From Siphonodentalium dalli (taxonomy: Eukaryota > Mollusca > Scaphopoda > Gadilida > Siphonodentaliidae): a DNA stretch of 64,000 nucleotides. The notes under the pieces are model-generated. The model saw nothing but the letters and a program-made list of their open reading frames with translations. It did no database searches and was not told where the DNA came from. The position numbers and the translations under genes are program-made. The stretch covers positions 89,086,983 through 89,150,982 of the forward strand of contig CP136061.1 of assembly GCA_032622095.1 (NCBI GenBank), given 5' to 3'. Below are positions 1 through 10,937 of this stretch, in pieces. Every line of letters begins with the position of its first letter. Position 1 is the stretch's first letter.

Positions 1-574
1 TGACAAGTTTAATCCGGGAAGTTTAACAATTGCTCAGCAACCCACATGCATGGGCCAGTGCACAGAGTACAGTGTCCATGCAGTGTTGACGTGACACGGA
101 AAGACATACATGTAGATTGATATGATATAGGTTGAGACTACAGCAGCTGCATCACTCTGGTGAAATTGTAGCAATAGCATGCATCAAATGTTTTCCGCCG
201 GCTGTAAATGACATGTTATTGACAAAGTCGTTCACTTGCTGCATGACGTGTACTATTGAAATAGGTCATTAAAATTGATGTCACTCAGGTCAGGTTTGTG
301 CTTTGATCAGTGGATCATTAGCTGATTGTTCTATAATTCTATTAATACAATACATGTGTTTCAAGAAGATGGCATCAGATTGTCTACACATGCAAATTGA
401 TACAATTCGGTCTGTTGGCCTCACTGTTACTCCGTGATAAATAGGGAATGTTTATCATTTTTATAACTTATTGTGGGGATTACCTTAATTTTTTGTTAAA
501 TACTGATTCAACATTGATCTTTCTCGTTTGTGGTGACCGCTGCTTACTTACCTGAATAGGTAATAACAACATGC
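1..574. other. Non-coding sequence, nothing recognised
   Basis: AT-rich sequence with no long open frame on either strand. The last coding exon of the minus-strand COG5 gene should lie downstream of 5301, so I read this stretch in reverse complement for the expected C-terminal helix and did not find it. No repeat family seen elsewhere in the window is obvious here. Confidence 0.5.
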
Positions 575-682
575 AATTTGTGTATCGAGATATGTATCGT
601 TTGAACGCCTGTATCGATGACCGTATCGTCAATGCTGTATCGCGGTCACATCGATACATCGATGAATCGTTACACCCCTAAT
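575..682. mobile_element. Possible end fragment of a hAT-type DNA transposon
   Basis: The segment is dense in TATCGAT/ATCGAT words and ends in CGTTACACCCCTA. The reverse complement, TAGGGGTGTAACG followed by ATCGAT-rich sequence, resembles the terminal sequence of a widespread animal hAT group. Only one end is visible and no partner end or target duplication was found, so this is a family resemblance only. Confidence 0.4.
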
Positions 683-914
683 CGATAAGTGAGTAAACAA
701 AATAATTCACTCGAATACACAACAGACTGTTGAAACTACAATAATTATTAGTTAGGCTGCAGTTTGGCATAACAACATTTTTTTTAATTGAAGGCTAGCC
801 TGGCATTGTTTTTCAGTTTGTTTGTTTTATTTTACGTTTTGATGTCACATATTGACTTTCTAGAGAGGACTTTTTTGAATTGTTAGCATAGAAAAACTCC
901 AATGATTGCCTCTA

Positions 915-1095
915 ATAAAGAGTGTCCATGTTTTCGTCGCGGTGTAGACAATAAAGAGCGTTCTCAATTATGAACGTGCTCTATTTCGATATGTCATGGG
1001 TGATTTTGTATTCTGACAATTAAATATAAAGAGCGTCCATGCTTCCGTCTCCCAAAAGCGGTAGACAATAAAGAGCGTTCTAAATTACGCACTGT
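915..1095. repeat. Two direct copies of an AATAAAGAGCGT-type motif block
   Basis: A block containing ATAAAGAG(T/C)GTCCATG, then GTAGACAATAAAGAGCGTTCT, occurs at about 915-975 and again at about 1025-1085, roughly 118 bp apart. It looks like a diverged local duplication. From 1100 to about 2050 I see no gene and no recognisable repeat. Confidence 0.45.
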
Positions 1096-2058
1096 GTTGT
1101 CTTTTTGGAGGTACTAAATAATGGATCGCTAGCCCGCTCACAACTGAACACACTACATCTACTAGCCATCTTGGAATATGTGGAGATGACAGATACTCGG
1201 GATATTTATATCGCAAGTAAAACAACAAACAAACACAAAACAAATGCGCATAAATAGAGTTAACTTTATTCAGCCCAGTGTTTATATAAATTTGGGCGCT
1301 TCTTATATATGTATGACCAGAGCGATAATGTTCGAATTCTTTCTATTAACTTTGTGGCATTTTAGAGTGCAAACAAGTTCGCGACTGACACTGATGAATA
1401 GTCACTGAGTGATTACAAATCACCGAATGAATACGCGAGACAATCAAAGCACTAATTACTGCCATCTATTTACCAAAACAGACACGTGCCGGCATGTTAA
1501 TTATTAATGGCTACAAAACAACAACCATTCTAGAGGCTATTAATTACTTTATTCACATAGTTATTATCTTCTATTCCAGATAAACGGCCAAAGCGTAACG
1601 TAATCTATACACCACACGCGCACACACGACTCCGCATTTTAGTATCGGCTGACTTACCATTACGTCCTCGTAGTCTGCATAATAAACTCCGGCTCCGAAT
1701 CTGTGTTTTTAATTCGCTCCCCACAAGTACGTCACTCGTAGTTTAGTCACGGAAATCTCCGAATACCGGTGGTGGTATTATTTATTTATTTTACAGGTTA
1801 TTTATTACGCGATCGGAATGGGACTTGGATCATTTTAATCACAACAGGGAGGGCTTTCCGATTGCGTTTTGTAGTTTCTAGAGCGAATAAGTCCTTTAAG
1901 CAACGGTGAGTTGAGTCCCTGCATGGAATCATGTCCATTTGAGTTTGTGTGTATTGGGATTCACCATTCTGTGATAATCATAATCAATGGGCAGTTCTCA
2001 CACCACTAGTTACTAAAATAAGAAAACTCTCTGCTGCTGGCAGTCTTTATTACTTGAT

Positions 2059-3205
2059 ATCAGGCCTGGAAATCTCAAGGCGGGCTGGCGGGCTGCCCGC
2101 CTACAGCCCGCCTAGAATTTTCCAAGGCGGGCTTTTTATAGCCCGCCTCGTCTACGATAGGACATTTATTATTTAGTTATTTTATTGTGTTTAATGAGTA
2201 AAATACTGCATCGAAATCGTAATTATATTGTACAGTGTGGGGACTGTGCGCATGCGTGACCTGACGGTAATGTCAAATGGGAATTATAGCGGAATCAGTA
2301 AATTCCGGAACGAACTGTTTCGTAAATCTGATCTTTTGATCGATTCTCACACATTTTATGACCAAAATAAATTATTTCTCTTCATAAGATTGAGCTTACA
2401 ATATATTTCACTGGATATAATGAACACATGTTTGTGGATAGTGAGAACCAAATGTCACTGTCCCAATTAAGTTCAACCTTTCGTTCCGTTTCCGGTTCCT
2501 ATCAGTGAAAATTGTATTTAGCTTGCAGCCGTCTTTTATCGCTTCGATTGACAATATTTTAATATAATTAGCTAAATATATCCACGTATTCTAGTTTACA
2601 CTGTTATTCAATTATTAAAGTTCAGAAACTATTTTCTATGTCCCCAATGGCAAACACCCAGTAAATCTATAGATAGCGACTTGACTGCTGTTAGTCTGTG
2701 ATCGGCAATGGAATATGGATTACATTGACAGAAAAAGCAGTCAATATTCAAGTGCAAATATACTGGATTTAATATTGTTCTTGATTGTGTATTTTATGTA
2801 AAATTACACTTTCATGGAGAATGCTTTTAACGTGGACAAACTCACCCAATTCCGTTGCATGGGTTGGACACCGACTGACAAATTGTTGAGTACAAACACT
2901 CTTACATTTTGTTTCTTGTTCATATAAATTATCATAACATATAAAACATAGTTAAATATTCACCATACCATAATTACTGTGGGGGATTTTGACATTCACA
3001 ACTCTGTGGACACTTTGTTTCCACATAATTTTTTTTAATTTAGATGGAGTTATACAACATCAAAAATAGACAAACTAACGGCAGTAGTAACTCAGATAAA
3101 ATAAATCATAACTTTAAAAGTTGAGGAGGGCTATAGCCCTCCTAGGCATATCTAGGAGGGCTATTAATAGCCCTCCTGGATTTTCTAGATCGCCAGCCCT
3201 GTGAT
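2059..3205. mobile_element. Candidate non-autonomous hAT-like element with GC-rich subterminal palindromes
   Basis: The ends CAGGCCTGG and CCAGCCCTG form a 9-bp inverted pair with one mismatch, directly flanked on both sides by TGATAT. Just inside the left end lies a run of GGCGGGCT/AGCCCGCC palindromes (2075-2145). Just inside the right end lies a similar GGAGGGCTATAGCCCTCC set (3122-3178). The layout parallels the better-supported element at 26924-27883. The short open frames inside have no recognisable domain. Confidence 0.45.
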
Positions 3206-3289
3206 ATCCATACAGATGCTGAATTACGCAAGCAACACAAACATTACAATGTACAAAAACAAATTTTTCAACAGAAAAAGTGCTAATGT

Positions 3290-3740
3290 GTTTTATTATA
3301 CCCCCATGACCGAAGGGAAAAGTGGGTATACTGATTACATGCACCCAATCCTCCGTCAGTTCCTCCATCGGGTCAGATATGTCACCCACCGGTGGTCAGG
3401 TCTCATTGTGATTTGGTATGGATGATCACTACTATGAGGACATTCAATGAAGTGTTCCCTTTTGTTCGGGTTTTGGTTTCCCATTCTAGAGTAACTCATC
3501 TTTGTTCATCTGGAAAAGGTTGTCTGATCTTAATGAAATTTGGTATTGATGTTCACCACAATGAGGTCATTCAGTGGAGTATTCAATCGTTTTGTTCAGG
3601 TTTTCCGATCTTGTTTGCACTGTTTGTTTGTATGAAAATTATGATTTTTGGGTCCGTCTGCCCGAGTATCTCAGCCATAGGTTATAGGTATGCCACAAGG
3701 GGGTATGCACTGGGCGACGGTCCGTCTCTTGTTATTATTA
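3290..3740. repeat. Diverged interspersed repeat around 'tggtcaggtctcattgtgatttgg'-type units
   Basis: Two loosely similar units are visible (about 3395-3480 and 3505-3590), each with a GTGATTTGG/GAAATTTGG core followed by TATxGATGxTCACxACxATGAGG and CATTCA. I see no coding content. The long forward frame at 3392-3757 looks accidental because it runs through these duplicated units. Confidence 0.35.
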
Positions 3741-3741
3741 C

Positions 3742-3805
3742 AACTACCAGTAAATAAGAGGGTTCCTTGATCTGACTACCAGTAAATAAGAGGGTTCCTT
3801 GCTCT
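3742..3805. repeat. 32-bp tandem duplication
   Basis: Two adjacent copies of a 32-bp unit beginning ACTACCAGTAAATAAGAGGG differ at one base (GATCTG versus GCTCTG). The pair ends 28 bp before the TTAA that bounds the next MITE. Confidence 0.8.
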
Positions 3806-3833
3806 GGATTGGATTCAGTTTTGAGTTTATTAA

Positions 3834-4215
3834 CCCTTTACCCAACAGAGCGGCCCTGTGCCAATGCATTCTCTTATATATGCGAGTCGACCATAGGTCG
3901 CCTCGCATATATAAGAGAATGCATTGGCTTAACACATTAAAAATTATAAAATTGTTAAAGAATGTAAGAAAAAATGGTAAAAAGTGTTAAAAAAAGATTT
4001 TTTTTAGGCCAATGCATTCTCTTATATATGCGAGGCGACCTATGGTCGACTCGCATATATAAGAGAATGCATTGGCACAGGGCATAACTATAACCATCAC
4101 AATGTGGTCAATGAGCCGGTTCCAATGATATCCATATTTGTATGGTTTTATTGAGACAGACCCAAGATATTTTTGGCTGTTGAAGCTTTATTTGGCCGGT
4201 TTGTTGGGTAAAGGG
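3834..4215. mobile_element. TTAA-flanked piggyBac-like MITE, CCCTTTACCCAAC family (copy 1)
   Basis: Inverted ends CCCTTTACCCAACA and TGTTGGGTAAAGGG are bounded on both sides by TTAA (3830-3833 and 4216-4219). A TTAA target and CCC-starting ends are the piggyBac signature. The inside holds two inverted copies of the palindromic cassette AATGCATTCTCTTATATATG...CGCATATATAAGAGAATG, separated by an AT-rich spacer. It carries no transposase frame, so it is a non-autonomous element. Near-identical relatives are at 18809, 20909, 33915, 54834 and 55842. Confidence 0.85.
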
Positions 4216-4289
4216 TTAATGACACAGAGTCACGAATAAACACCAAACTGAATGCTATATTTACGTTGGGAGTAACACAAGAACTTTAA

Positions 4290-4795
4290 CCCTTTCATGA
4301 CGGGAGCTGCGCCAGTGCAGCATTAAAGATCCCATAGGGAGCCATGCATATATAAGAGAAAGCACTGGCCTACAAGGTTAAGGTAAATATTGTTTAGGCA
4401 ATACATTCCCTTATATATGCGATGCTCCTTAGGCCAATAAAAATAAATTGCTAGATTTACATCCAACTTTTTCAGAAAACTGGGGTGGGAGGGCGAATTT
4501 TATTTTTTATATTTTATTCTTCCTAACATAAATGGTCATGGAAAGTTATAGACGGGAGCTTCCTGATTTTTTCGAAAACCCTGTGCCAATGCATTCTCTT
4601 ATATATGCGAGTCACCCATAGGGCGCCTCGCATATATAAGAGAATGCATTGGCCTAACAATATTTACCTTGATCTTGTAAGCCAGTGCATTCTCTTATAT
4701 ATGCGAGTCTCCCAAAGGGAGACTCGCATATGTAAGAGAATGCACTGGCACAGGGTCTTTAATGCTGAACCAGCACAGCTCTCATCATGAAAGAG
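4290..4795. mobile_element. TTAA-flanked MITE, CCCTTTCATGACGGGAGCTG family (copy 1)
   Basis: The left end CCCTTTCATGACGGGAGC and the right end ATCATGAAAGAG are inverted and flanked by TTAA (4286-4289 and 4796-4799). Three cassettes built on the palindromic AATGCATTCTCTTATATATG motif lie inside, some in a degenerate CAGTGCATTCTCTTATAT form. Its ends differ from the CCCTTTACCCAAC family although the internal cassette is shared. Confidence 0.75.
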
Positions 4796-4904
4796 TTAAG
4801 GCATGAGAAAAATATTTGCATAAAAGATATGCAAATAACAAAAAATTGAGGAGGGGACTAAGAATAGGGTCGGGAGGGGATGTAAATTAAGCAATATTTT
4901 TATA

Positions 4905-5000
4905 TTGGCCTTATGGGAGACTCGCATATATAAGAGAATGCATTGGCACAGGGTTTTCATAAAATTTCAGCAAGCTCCATTCATGGAAGGGTTAAACTTA
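4905..5000. mobile_element. Truncated right arm of a CCCTTTCATGAC-family MITE
   Basis: Half a palindromic cassette (GAGACTCGCATATATAAGAGAATGC) is followed by CTCCATTCATGGAAGGGTTAA, the right end of the CCCTTTCATGAC family including its TTAA. No left arm is found directly upstream; 4800-4900 is unrelated G/A-rich sequence. Confidence 0.6.
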
Positions 5001-5022
5001 TTATCTAAACAGATCCCATCAG

Positions 5023-5277
5023 CAAACCTTGAAATAGGGTGTCTGTCATTTGCAGAAATGAGGTCCCCAGAGGGTGAATTTAGTTATGCAACCCCGCATA
5101 GCGGGCTAGCATCACCAAATTCACCCTCTGGGAACCTCATTCTGCTGAGGTGTAAGCAGAATGAGGTCCCCAGAGGGTGAATTTGGTGATGCTAGCCCGC
5201 TATGAGGGGTAGCATCACTAAATTCACCCTCTGGGGACCTCATTCTGCAAATGAGAGACACCCTATTTCAAGGCTTG
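5023..5277. mobile_element. hAT-like palindromic MITE, CAAGCCTTGAAATAGGG family (copy 1)
   Basis: Long inverted arms start CAAACCTTGAAATAGGG and end in its complement CCTATTTCAAGGCTTG. Eight-base direct repeats CCCATCAG and CCCATGAG (7 of 8 match) flank it, the target-duplication length of hAT elements. Each arm carries AGAATGAGGTCCCCAGAGGG. The arms are doubled, so the element is a palindrome of palindromes. It ends 23 bp below the COG5 exon at 5301-5427, inside the following intron. Confidence 0.75.
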
Positions 5278-5300
5278 CCCATGAGCCTTGGTTGACCCAC

Positions 5301-5427
5301 CTGATGAGGTGATTTTATCTCTGCCGGCGCCCTGGAGAACATGAAGTGTAGGATGATACTGTATGGAATTGTCTCCCCTAATGCCGGAGACGCTGCGATG
5401 TGCTCACTCGTCTGGAACAATAGCGGC
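5301..5427 (-). CDS. COG5: COG5 visible exon 19 (penultimate C-terminal region)
   Basis: Between acceptor GCTTTCAG (5428-5435) and donor GTGGGT (5295-5300) the exon reads [10 protein letters not shown]..., then [20 protein letters not shown] and [10 protein letters not shown]. This matches the conserved COG5 C-terminal stretch with the SPALG and FxFxRAPxExKSP motifs. Phase 2 in and phase 0 out (1 nt plus 42 codons). The last 60 or so residues of the protein should follow in one more exon, not found in 1-5300. Confidence 0.93.
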
Positions 5428-5480
5428 CTGAAAGCAGTAAGAATATACTAAATAGATTAAATGCACCTGGCTTGATTTAA

Positions 5481-5736
5481 CCCTTTCAGTGCCAAGTCCG
5501 ATTTTTGTATCAACCCATATTTCCTTGATCATTTTTCAAATTTATTGATTATAATAATGTGATACATTGATGGAAAGAGCTCTTAGAGCTCTTTCCATCA
5601 AGGTATCACATTATTATAATCAATAAATTTTAGAGCTCTTTCCATCAATGTATCACATTATTATATAATCAATAAATTTGAAAAATGATCAAGGAAATAT
5701 GAGTTGATACAAAAATCGGACTTGGCACTGAAAGGG
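5481..5736. mobile_element. TTAA-flanked palindromic MITE, CCCTTTCAGTGCC family
   Basis: A near-perfect palindrome has ends CCCTTTCAGTGCCAAGTCCG and CGGACTTGGCACTGAAAGGG, flanked by TTAA at 5477-5480 and 5737-5740. The centre holds repeated AGAGCTCTTTCCATCAATGT/ATCACATTATTATAATC units. It carries no coding capacity. It lies in the COG5 intron upstream of visible exon 19. Confidence 0.85.
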
Positions 5737-6064
5737 TTAAGCACTGAATAATATATACATAATGATGATGCCGTTTTGAGCCACGAATCCACCAGGGTGC
5801 TCTCGGGCTGTACATGGAAATATATTACATAAATTGAGACACCATGGTTTCATCAAATTGTGCAGTGTCATAATCAGGAAAAGAGCATATATAAAATTAC
5901 ACCTATTATGAAGATGTCATGCCCAAATTTTTTATCTGTCCTACTTCGGTTTCAAACGATGTCAAAATATGCATGCATGCTGGTGTGCAGAGGGAAAAAG
6001 GTTGTACCCCATCGTCCAATTGATGTATTTCTGTTTGAGAAATTGGTCTTGATTTGCTTGCTTT

Positions 6065-6148
6065 CCATAGAGCATGGATGCAAGTTGGTCTGACATTTTG
6101 CGTTCCAGAGATAAAAATGTTAGACCAACTTGCATCCATACTCTATGG
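6065..6148. repeat. 84-bp inverted repeat (hairpin)
   Basis: The left arm CCATAGAGCATGGATGCAAG pairs with the right arm CTTGCATCCATACTCTATGG around a loop near 6105. It is intronic in COG5. The two open frames over it are products of the palindrome, not genes. The rest of 5741-6540 shows nothing else recognisable. Confidence 0.7.
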
Positions 6149-7190
6149 AACACAATAAAATCAATATTATCCATTACCCATCAAATGAGACAACTGGCAC
6201 ATTAAAAGAGCATTTGCTGATTTAGTGGCAATTTCCAACGTTATTCTCGTAGCTCGTAGCAAGTTGCGTCTACACAATATGGGAACAAGTAGGAGTCTGC
6301 GTGTGACGTCACATGACGTAATTTGACCAACCAACGTCCTGCATTCATGTTTGACAGCACGATCGCATTATGAACAAATTATACTGGGAATCGACAGTTT
6401 GTTTTGTAGTCTGCCAATCTAGGTCATTTGTTGGAAATTGCTGCAACATAAAGTTATCACTATCACAAAATGATTAAAACATTCGCTCATTACATTGAGT
6501 ACCGAGTACACCAGGCCATGCCTCTAATTCAGCCATTTTTAGCTCAACTTACTTTGTAAGTTTGAGCTATTGCCATGGTTTGGCGTCCGTGTGTGTCCGT
6601 CAACAATTTCCTTTGATGCAGGCTACAGATCATACCTTTGATCTGATCTTTATGAGATTTGTCATGAATGTTGACATTGACATGTAGATGGGAACGAGTC
6701 ATTTTGGTGTCATTCGGCCAAAAAACATGGCTGCTGGCAGCCATCTTGGATTTCAAAATTCAATCCATTGGCGCGGGCTACAGGTCGTAATGTTTGTCTG
6801 ATCATCACGAAATTTGTCATGGATGTTAACAATGACATGTAGATGGGAACGAGTGATTTTGGGGTCGTTCGGTCGAAAAACATGGCCGCCAGCAGCCATC
6901 TTGGATTTTACTCTTTGCATGACTAAATCCTTTGGCGCGGGCTACAGTCGTACCTTTGGTCCGATGTTTATGAAGTTTGTCATGAATGTTGCCATTGACA
7001 TGTAAATGGGAACGAATCATTTTGGGGTCATTCGGCAAAAAAACATGGCTGCTGGCAGCCATCTTGGATTTCAAAATTCAATCCATTGGCGCGGGCTACA
7101 GGTCGTACTGTAGATCGGAACGAGTCATTTTGGGGTCGTTCGGCTGAAAAACATGGCCACCAGCAGCCATCTTGGATTTTACTCTTTGCA

Positions 7191-7862
7191 TAATAATAAT
7201 AATAATAATAATAATATTTGTATAGCGCTTATCCCCAATAAGCGGGCCCTAAGCGCTTGACATAAACATAAACATAAACAAGAAATATAAATATACACAA
7301 TATCAAAGTCACTTTCTGAAATGCCGCGAAAACAAGTAAGTTTTCAATGACTTTTTAAAGTCGTCAAGAGATGGTGACTCTTTTATGTTCAATGGCAGAG
7401 GATTCCATGCATTTGCGCATGTTACTTTGAAAGATCGGTAACCAACCGTGATCAAATTAGCACCAGATGGTGTCAAAAGAAGTTTGTCCTCTGAACGAAG
7501 TGAACGGTGTGGGACATACGGAACAAGGATATCACTGAAGTATGCTGGAAGAGATTTTGGGTCATGGGTTGCTTGATATGCATATGTAACAAGTTTATAA
7601 ATAATCCTATCTGTCACAGGTAGCCAATGTAGTTCTTGCAACATTTCATCTGTGTCGTCAGATCTTTTACGACACAGAACTATCCTTGCAGCAGTGTGTT
7701 GCAGACGCTGAAGCCTGGTAATTTGGATAGATGGTATACCAGCCAAAAGAGAGTTGCAATAGTCAAGTTGACTGAGAATCAGAGATGAAGCAAGTTTTTT
7801 AGCTGAGTCAGTGTTTATGTATTTCCTCATTTGACCCAGTTTTCGAAGTTCAATGTATATTG
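7191..7862 (-). mobile_element. 5'-truncated CR1/L2-like LINE with (ATT)n tail
   Basis: A minus-strand LINE 3' fragment. It encodes the C-terminal part of a reverse transcriptase, then a short 3' UTR with a hairpin (AAGCGCTTAGG...GATAAGCGCTATACAAAT), and ends in an (ATT)n tail at 7191-7216. This 3' layout is typical of CR1/L2-clade LINEs in marine invertebrates. It sits inside the tandem array. TTGCAT abuts both ends (7186-7191 and 7865-7870) and is the likely short target duplication. The 5' truncation is usual for target-primed insertion. Confidence 0.8.
7309..7862 (-). pseudogene. Reverse transcriptase C-terminal fragment of the LINE
   Basis: About 184 codons remain without interruption. 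Recognisable family features in order: a helix KKLASSLILSQLDYCNSLLAG, then RLQRLQHTAARIV, LHWLPVTDRIIYK, a PxRSLRSEDKLLL segment, and GYRSFKVTCANAWNPLPLNI before a closing KKSLKTYLFSRHF. These are the conserved C-terminal blocks after the RT catalytic domain in CR1/jockey-group LINEs. The catalytic FADD region and the endonuclease are missing. The first dozen codons of the longer open frame belong to the flanking array. Confidence 0.85.
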
Positions 7863-8169
7863 TCTTGCATGAATAAATCCTTTGGCGCGGGCTACAGGTC
7901 ATATAATAGCTTTGGTCAGATCTTCAGGAAATTTTGTCATGGATGTTAACAATGACACGTAGATGGGAACGAGTCCTTTTGGGGTCAATTGGCCAAAAAA
8001 CATGGCCACCATCAGCCATCTTGGATTTTACTCTTTGCATGACTAAATCCTTTGGCACATGTTAGACATTTCAATTAGCACCTTTCCTATTCTTCCATTT
8101 ACTGTCAACCATTAAATTATTCCCCTACCTAAGTTGAGCTACAGTGTCATTGACACTTTCATTTGAGTA

Positions 8170-8354
8170 CAGTAATGCTCTAATTAATTGACTCCTTAAA
8201 CACAGCAGAATTATGGGTAACTTTTCAGGATTTAGTCGGAAATATGGCTTGTTGCCATTCATCGGAAAGCTCTCACCGATATTTCCGACTAAATCCTGAA
8301 AAGTTACCCATAATTCTGCTGTGTTTAAGGAGTCGATTAATTAGAGCATTACTG
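8170..8354. mobile_element. TA-flanked Tc1/mariner-like palindromic MITE (CAGTAATGC family, copy 1)
   Basis: The ends CAGTAATGCTCTAATTAATT and its complement GCATTACTG are flanked by TA. The arms carry GCAGAATTATGGGTAAC and TTCAGGATTTAGTCGG and meet near GAAAGCTCTC. CAGT ends and a TA target are Tc1/mariner features. It encodes no protein. Relatives are at 24847, 26469, 51949, 52963, 54545 and 55812. Confidence 0.85.
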
Positions 8355-8397
8355 TATTCCCAAGGTCACATGAGTTTAATTATTGAAGACTTCACAT

Positions 8398-8532
8398 TTT
8401 AACCCTTCCATGACTGGAGATTCCTGAAATTTTGCGAAAACTCTGTGCCAATGCATTATCTTATTATGCAAGTCTCCCGTGGCCTCAGCTAAGAAAATAC
8501 ATTGGCCTAACAATATTAACCTTGACCTTGTA
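8398..8532. mobile_element. Degenerate CCCTTCCATGACTGGAG MITE arm
   Basis: TTTTAACCCTTCCATGACTGG opens a decayed copy of the CCCTTTCATGAC family, followed by a damaged palindromic cassette (CCAATGCATTATCTTATTATGC). The opposite end is missing: the sequence changes at about 8532 into the next repeat. Confidence 0.55.
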
Positions 8533-8539
8533 AGCCAGT

Positions 8540-8622
8540 GCATTTTTATGTTTACCCATACCATAGTATGGTAAACATAGTGTCGTTGCCCGGATTGACC
8601 ACTCGTCGTTGGTCCGCCTGTC

Positions 8623-8654
<32 letters not shown>

Positions 8655-9420
8655 CGTAGACACTTTACGAGTAATGCGATAACTCAAACATTTTCTATCC
8701 GATCGAAACCAAATATATGGGTTTCTCAGCCTAAAATACAGATCGAGTTCGAATTTGGGTTTGATCCGAGATTTTGTTACAGAGTTATGGCCCTTTTTCA
8801 ACTTAGAATTAACGCATTCTGCCATAACTCAAATATTTTGTATCTGATTGGAACCAAATTTGGTATGCGAGTTTCAGAGCCCAAAATACAGATCGAGTTC
8901 GAATATGGGTTTGATCCGATTTATTTTAAAGGAGTTATGACCCTTTTTCGAAAATAAAATTAAAAAAACAAAAATCCGATGCTATAACCAAAGTATATTT
9001 TGTCCGATTGTGTTCATATTTGATATGTAGGTTTATGATGACATGCCCCTCATCTGTATAGTTTTTGGTATTGATTGGTTGATCGGTTTAGAAAATAATT
9101 AACCCTTTACACACATGCTATCCAATGCAATAAGTTGAACATATTTCTTCTGATCTGCCTCATATTTCTTACCTAGGTTTTTCTTAGCACGTTCTTAGTC
9201 TGTATGGTTTTTGGTATTGTTTAATTAACCCTTTTCACTCTTATGTTTACTTAGAATTCACCCAAGCTGCTATGACTCAAAACATTTTTCATCTGATCAG
9301 CACCAAATTTGGTATATGAATTTATCACCCCTAAATACAGATCGAGTTCGAATATGGGTTTGATCCGATATATTTTAACAGAGTTATGACCCTTTATAAT
9401 TCAAATAATTACTGCTGGGA
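8540..9420. repeat. Interspersed repeat with GTCTGTCCGTCC microsatellite and about four diverged internal units
   Basis: It starts with an inverted ACCATACCATAGTATGGT, then a (GTCTGTCC)n run at 8613-8657. Diverged units of about 120-150 bp follow, each with TAACTCAAAxATTTT, TCxGATxxxAxCCAAATTTGGTAT, TACAGATCGAGTTCGAAT and GAGTTATGxCCCTTTTT. A weaker relative is at 54080-54470. The 139-codon forward frame reads through these units and shows no domain. From 9421 to 10500 I see only AT-rich intronic sequence. Confidence 0.65.
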
Positions 9421-10519
9421 ATTTTAAGAGAACATATCTGGCAGACCATGTGTTATTGAAATGAGTTAATTATCACTATGTCTATGGACATGCTATAAAG
9501 CCTGATAGTGGTACTCCTGGCTGGCAGGATTTGTTATCATATTAATGTCAAATTGATTGAAGGCTATCTGGTGGAGTGCTGTTTTCTGTGCAATATTAAG
9601 TTAACCCCTTTGCTGAAACAGGTTCATTACTAAAGTTTATGTAAACACTATAGGACACCTATTCTAAAATATTAAATTGGAATAGTCCATTGTTACTTAA
9701 TTTGTAGGGATGTTTTACAGACATTGTTGTCTACATACACTGTTGTCTTATCTTAGACAAAAATTAATCCACACATTCCTCAGTTCCATGATGTGATGTC
9801 ATTGCAAATGATTAACCCTCTCCACACATCATATGGTTTTGAAGCTTTTCGTTTGATCATTCTCCTATATTATGTCCAGGTTGATGGTGATCCACTTTTG
9901 ATTTGCATGGATTTGGGATTAAAATTAAACCATTCCATAGACACATATTATGCGATTGACAGATATAATATTATCCCTTTCACTTTGATCCAGGTTCAGT
10001 AAGGGTTTCAATAAATCACCAATTATATATTCATCATTAGAGGAAATGTCTTATTTTGAAATTCCCTCAGTTGCATTTGGGCTCCAGGGTAATATTAATG
10101 GTGCTGGTATTCTTGAGACTGACTTATTGTATGGGTTTCTAAATCCAATGACATGCTTTGTATAGACTATTTTGTGTTTATCAGTTCATTAGTTTGGGTA
10201 AGATTAACCCTATTCTATCCGATTTGATAACTCAAATATTTCCATTGACTATGTTTATACATGTAGTTCTTGGCATAGTTGACAAGAACACACCCCTAAC
10301 CTGCATAGTGAGGGTCATTTGGTTTATTTGCTTAAAAATATTAACATCCTCCGCCAATCCTGTTGACACAATGTGATAACTAAATATTTTTCACATGATC
10401 ACTATATTAAGTGTGAATTGTTGAAACTTTAGCACTCATGAAAAGGTTGATGTAAGGATTTATAAAATTTATAAAAATAGGTAATCGCTATCGCCAAGGT
10501 ATGGGTTAAACTTCTGCCG

Positions 10520-10644
10520 ATCGTGATCGGCCGATCGTCTTATATATGCGAGGCTCCCTATTGGAAACTCGCATATATAAGAAAATGCACTGGCACAGGA
10601 TCATTAATGATGCACCAGCGCAGCTCCCGTCATGAAAAGTTTAA
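10520..10644. mobile_element. Partial CCCTTTCATGAC-family MITE next to a COG5 exon
   Basis: A degenerate cassette (TCTTATATATGCGAGGCTCCC...CTCGCATATATAAGAAAATGC) is followed by CACCAGCGCAGCTCCCGTCATGAAAAG, the right arm of the family. The left end is replaced by a GATCGTGATCGGCCGATCG motif. It ends about 45 bp from the donor side of the COG5 exon at 10689. Confidence 0.6.
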
Positions 10645-10688
10645 ACAGTGGCTTTGTGTATTATGTTCCAATGAATGTATTATAATAC

Positions 10689-10874
10689 CTGAATGCTCGG
10701 AGCAATCTGTAAGGTTTTCCAAGATCAGACGCCTTTCTGCAGAATGGCAAGAGAACTGCCTCCATTTGTGCGAAATCAGCTGCCAACCTCAGTTTCCCGC
10801 CTTCTCCTAATGGTCGAATCAGACTTGAATGTCTTACGAACAGTTCAATACATCTGCAGGCCACGGGGCGGACT
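10689..10874 (-). CDS. COG5: COG5 visible exon 18 (most conserved block)
   Basis: The acceptor is TTCTGACAG and the donor AG|GTATTA. The exon reads [20 protein letters not shown], then [20 protein letters not shown] and [15 protein letters not shown]. The [25 protein letters not shown] signature is the hallmark of the COG5 C-terminal helical domain, the region known to contact COG7. Length is 1 + 61 codons + 2 nt, in phase with both neighbours. Confidence 0.96.
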
Positions 10875-10937
10875 CTGTCAGAAGAAACAATGTATTTCAT
10901 ATAGTGCTCTACCAGGGTTTCCGCTAGGGGTTCTGTG

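Larger units (their letters stand above)
6541..8140. repeat. Tandemly arranged diverged units with 'gccatcttggatttt' and 'ggcgcgggctacag', split by a LINE
   Basis: Units of roughly 150-280 bp recur at about 6600, 6769, 6931, 7087 and 7880. Each combines TTGGCGCGGGCTACAGGTCG, a GTCATGAATGTT(G/A)ACATTGACA segment, GGGAACGAGTCATTTTGGGGTC and a CATGGC(T/C)G...CAGCCATCTTGGATTT tail. Similar units recur at 36417-36830. The array is interrupted by the LINE at 7191-7862. The frames across it change between units and show no domain. Confidence 0.7.

Noticed and set aside
120-180. Reverse-complement MQLL-stop as the C-terminal end of COG5
   Set aside because: The short match VMQLL* resembles the COG5 C-terminus, but the upstream sequence in that frame contains a stop and no acceptor, and it lacks the conserved RFSQWLDDHP-type segment.
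3744-4790. Short frames with a recurring RIYKRMHW-type peptide (also at 20771, 54726, 4605)
   Set aside because: They are translations of the palindromic AATGCATTCTCTTATATATG cassette; they occur in every copy and on both strands.
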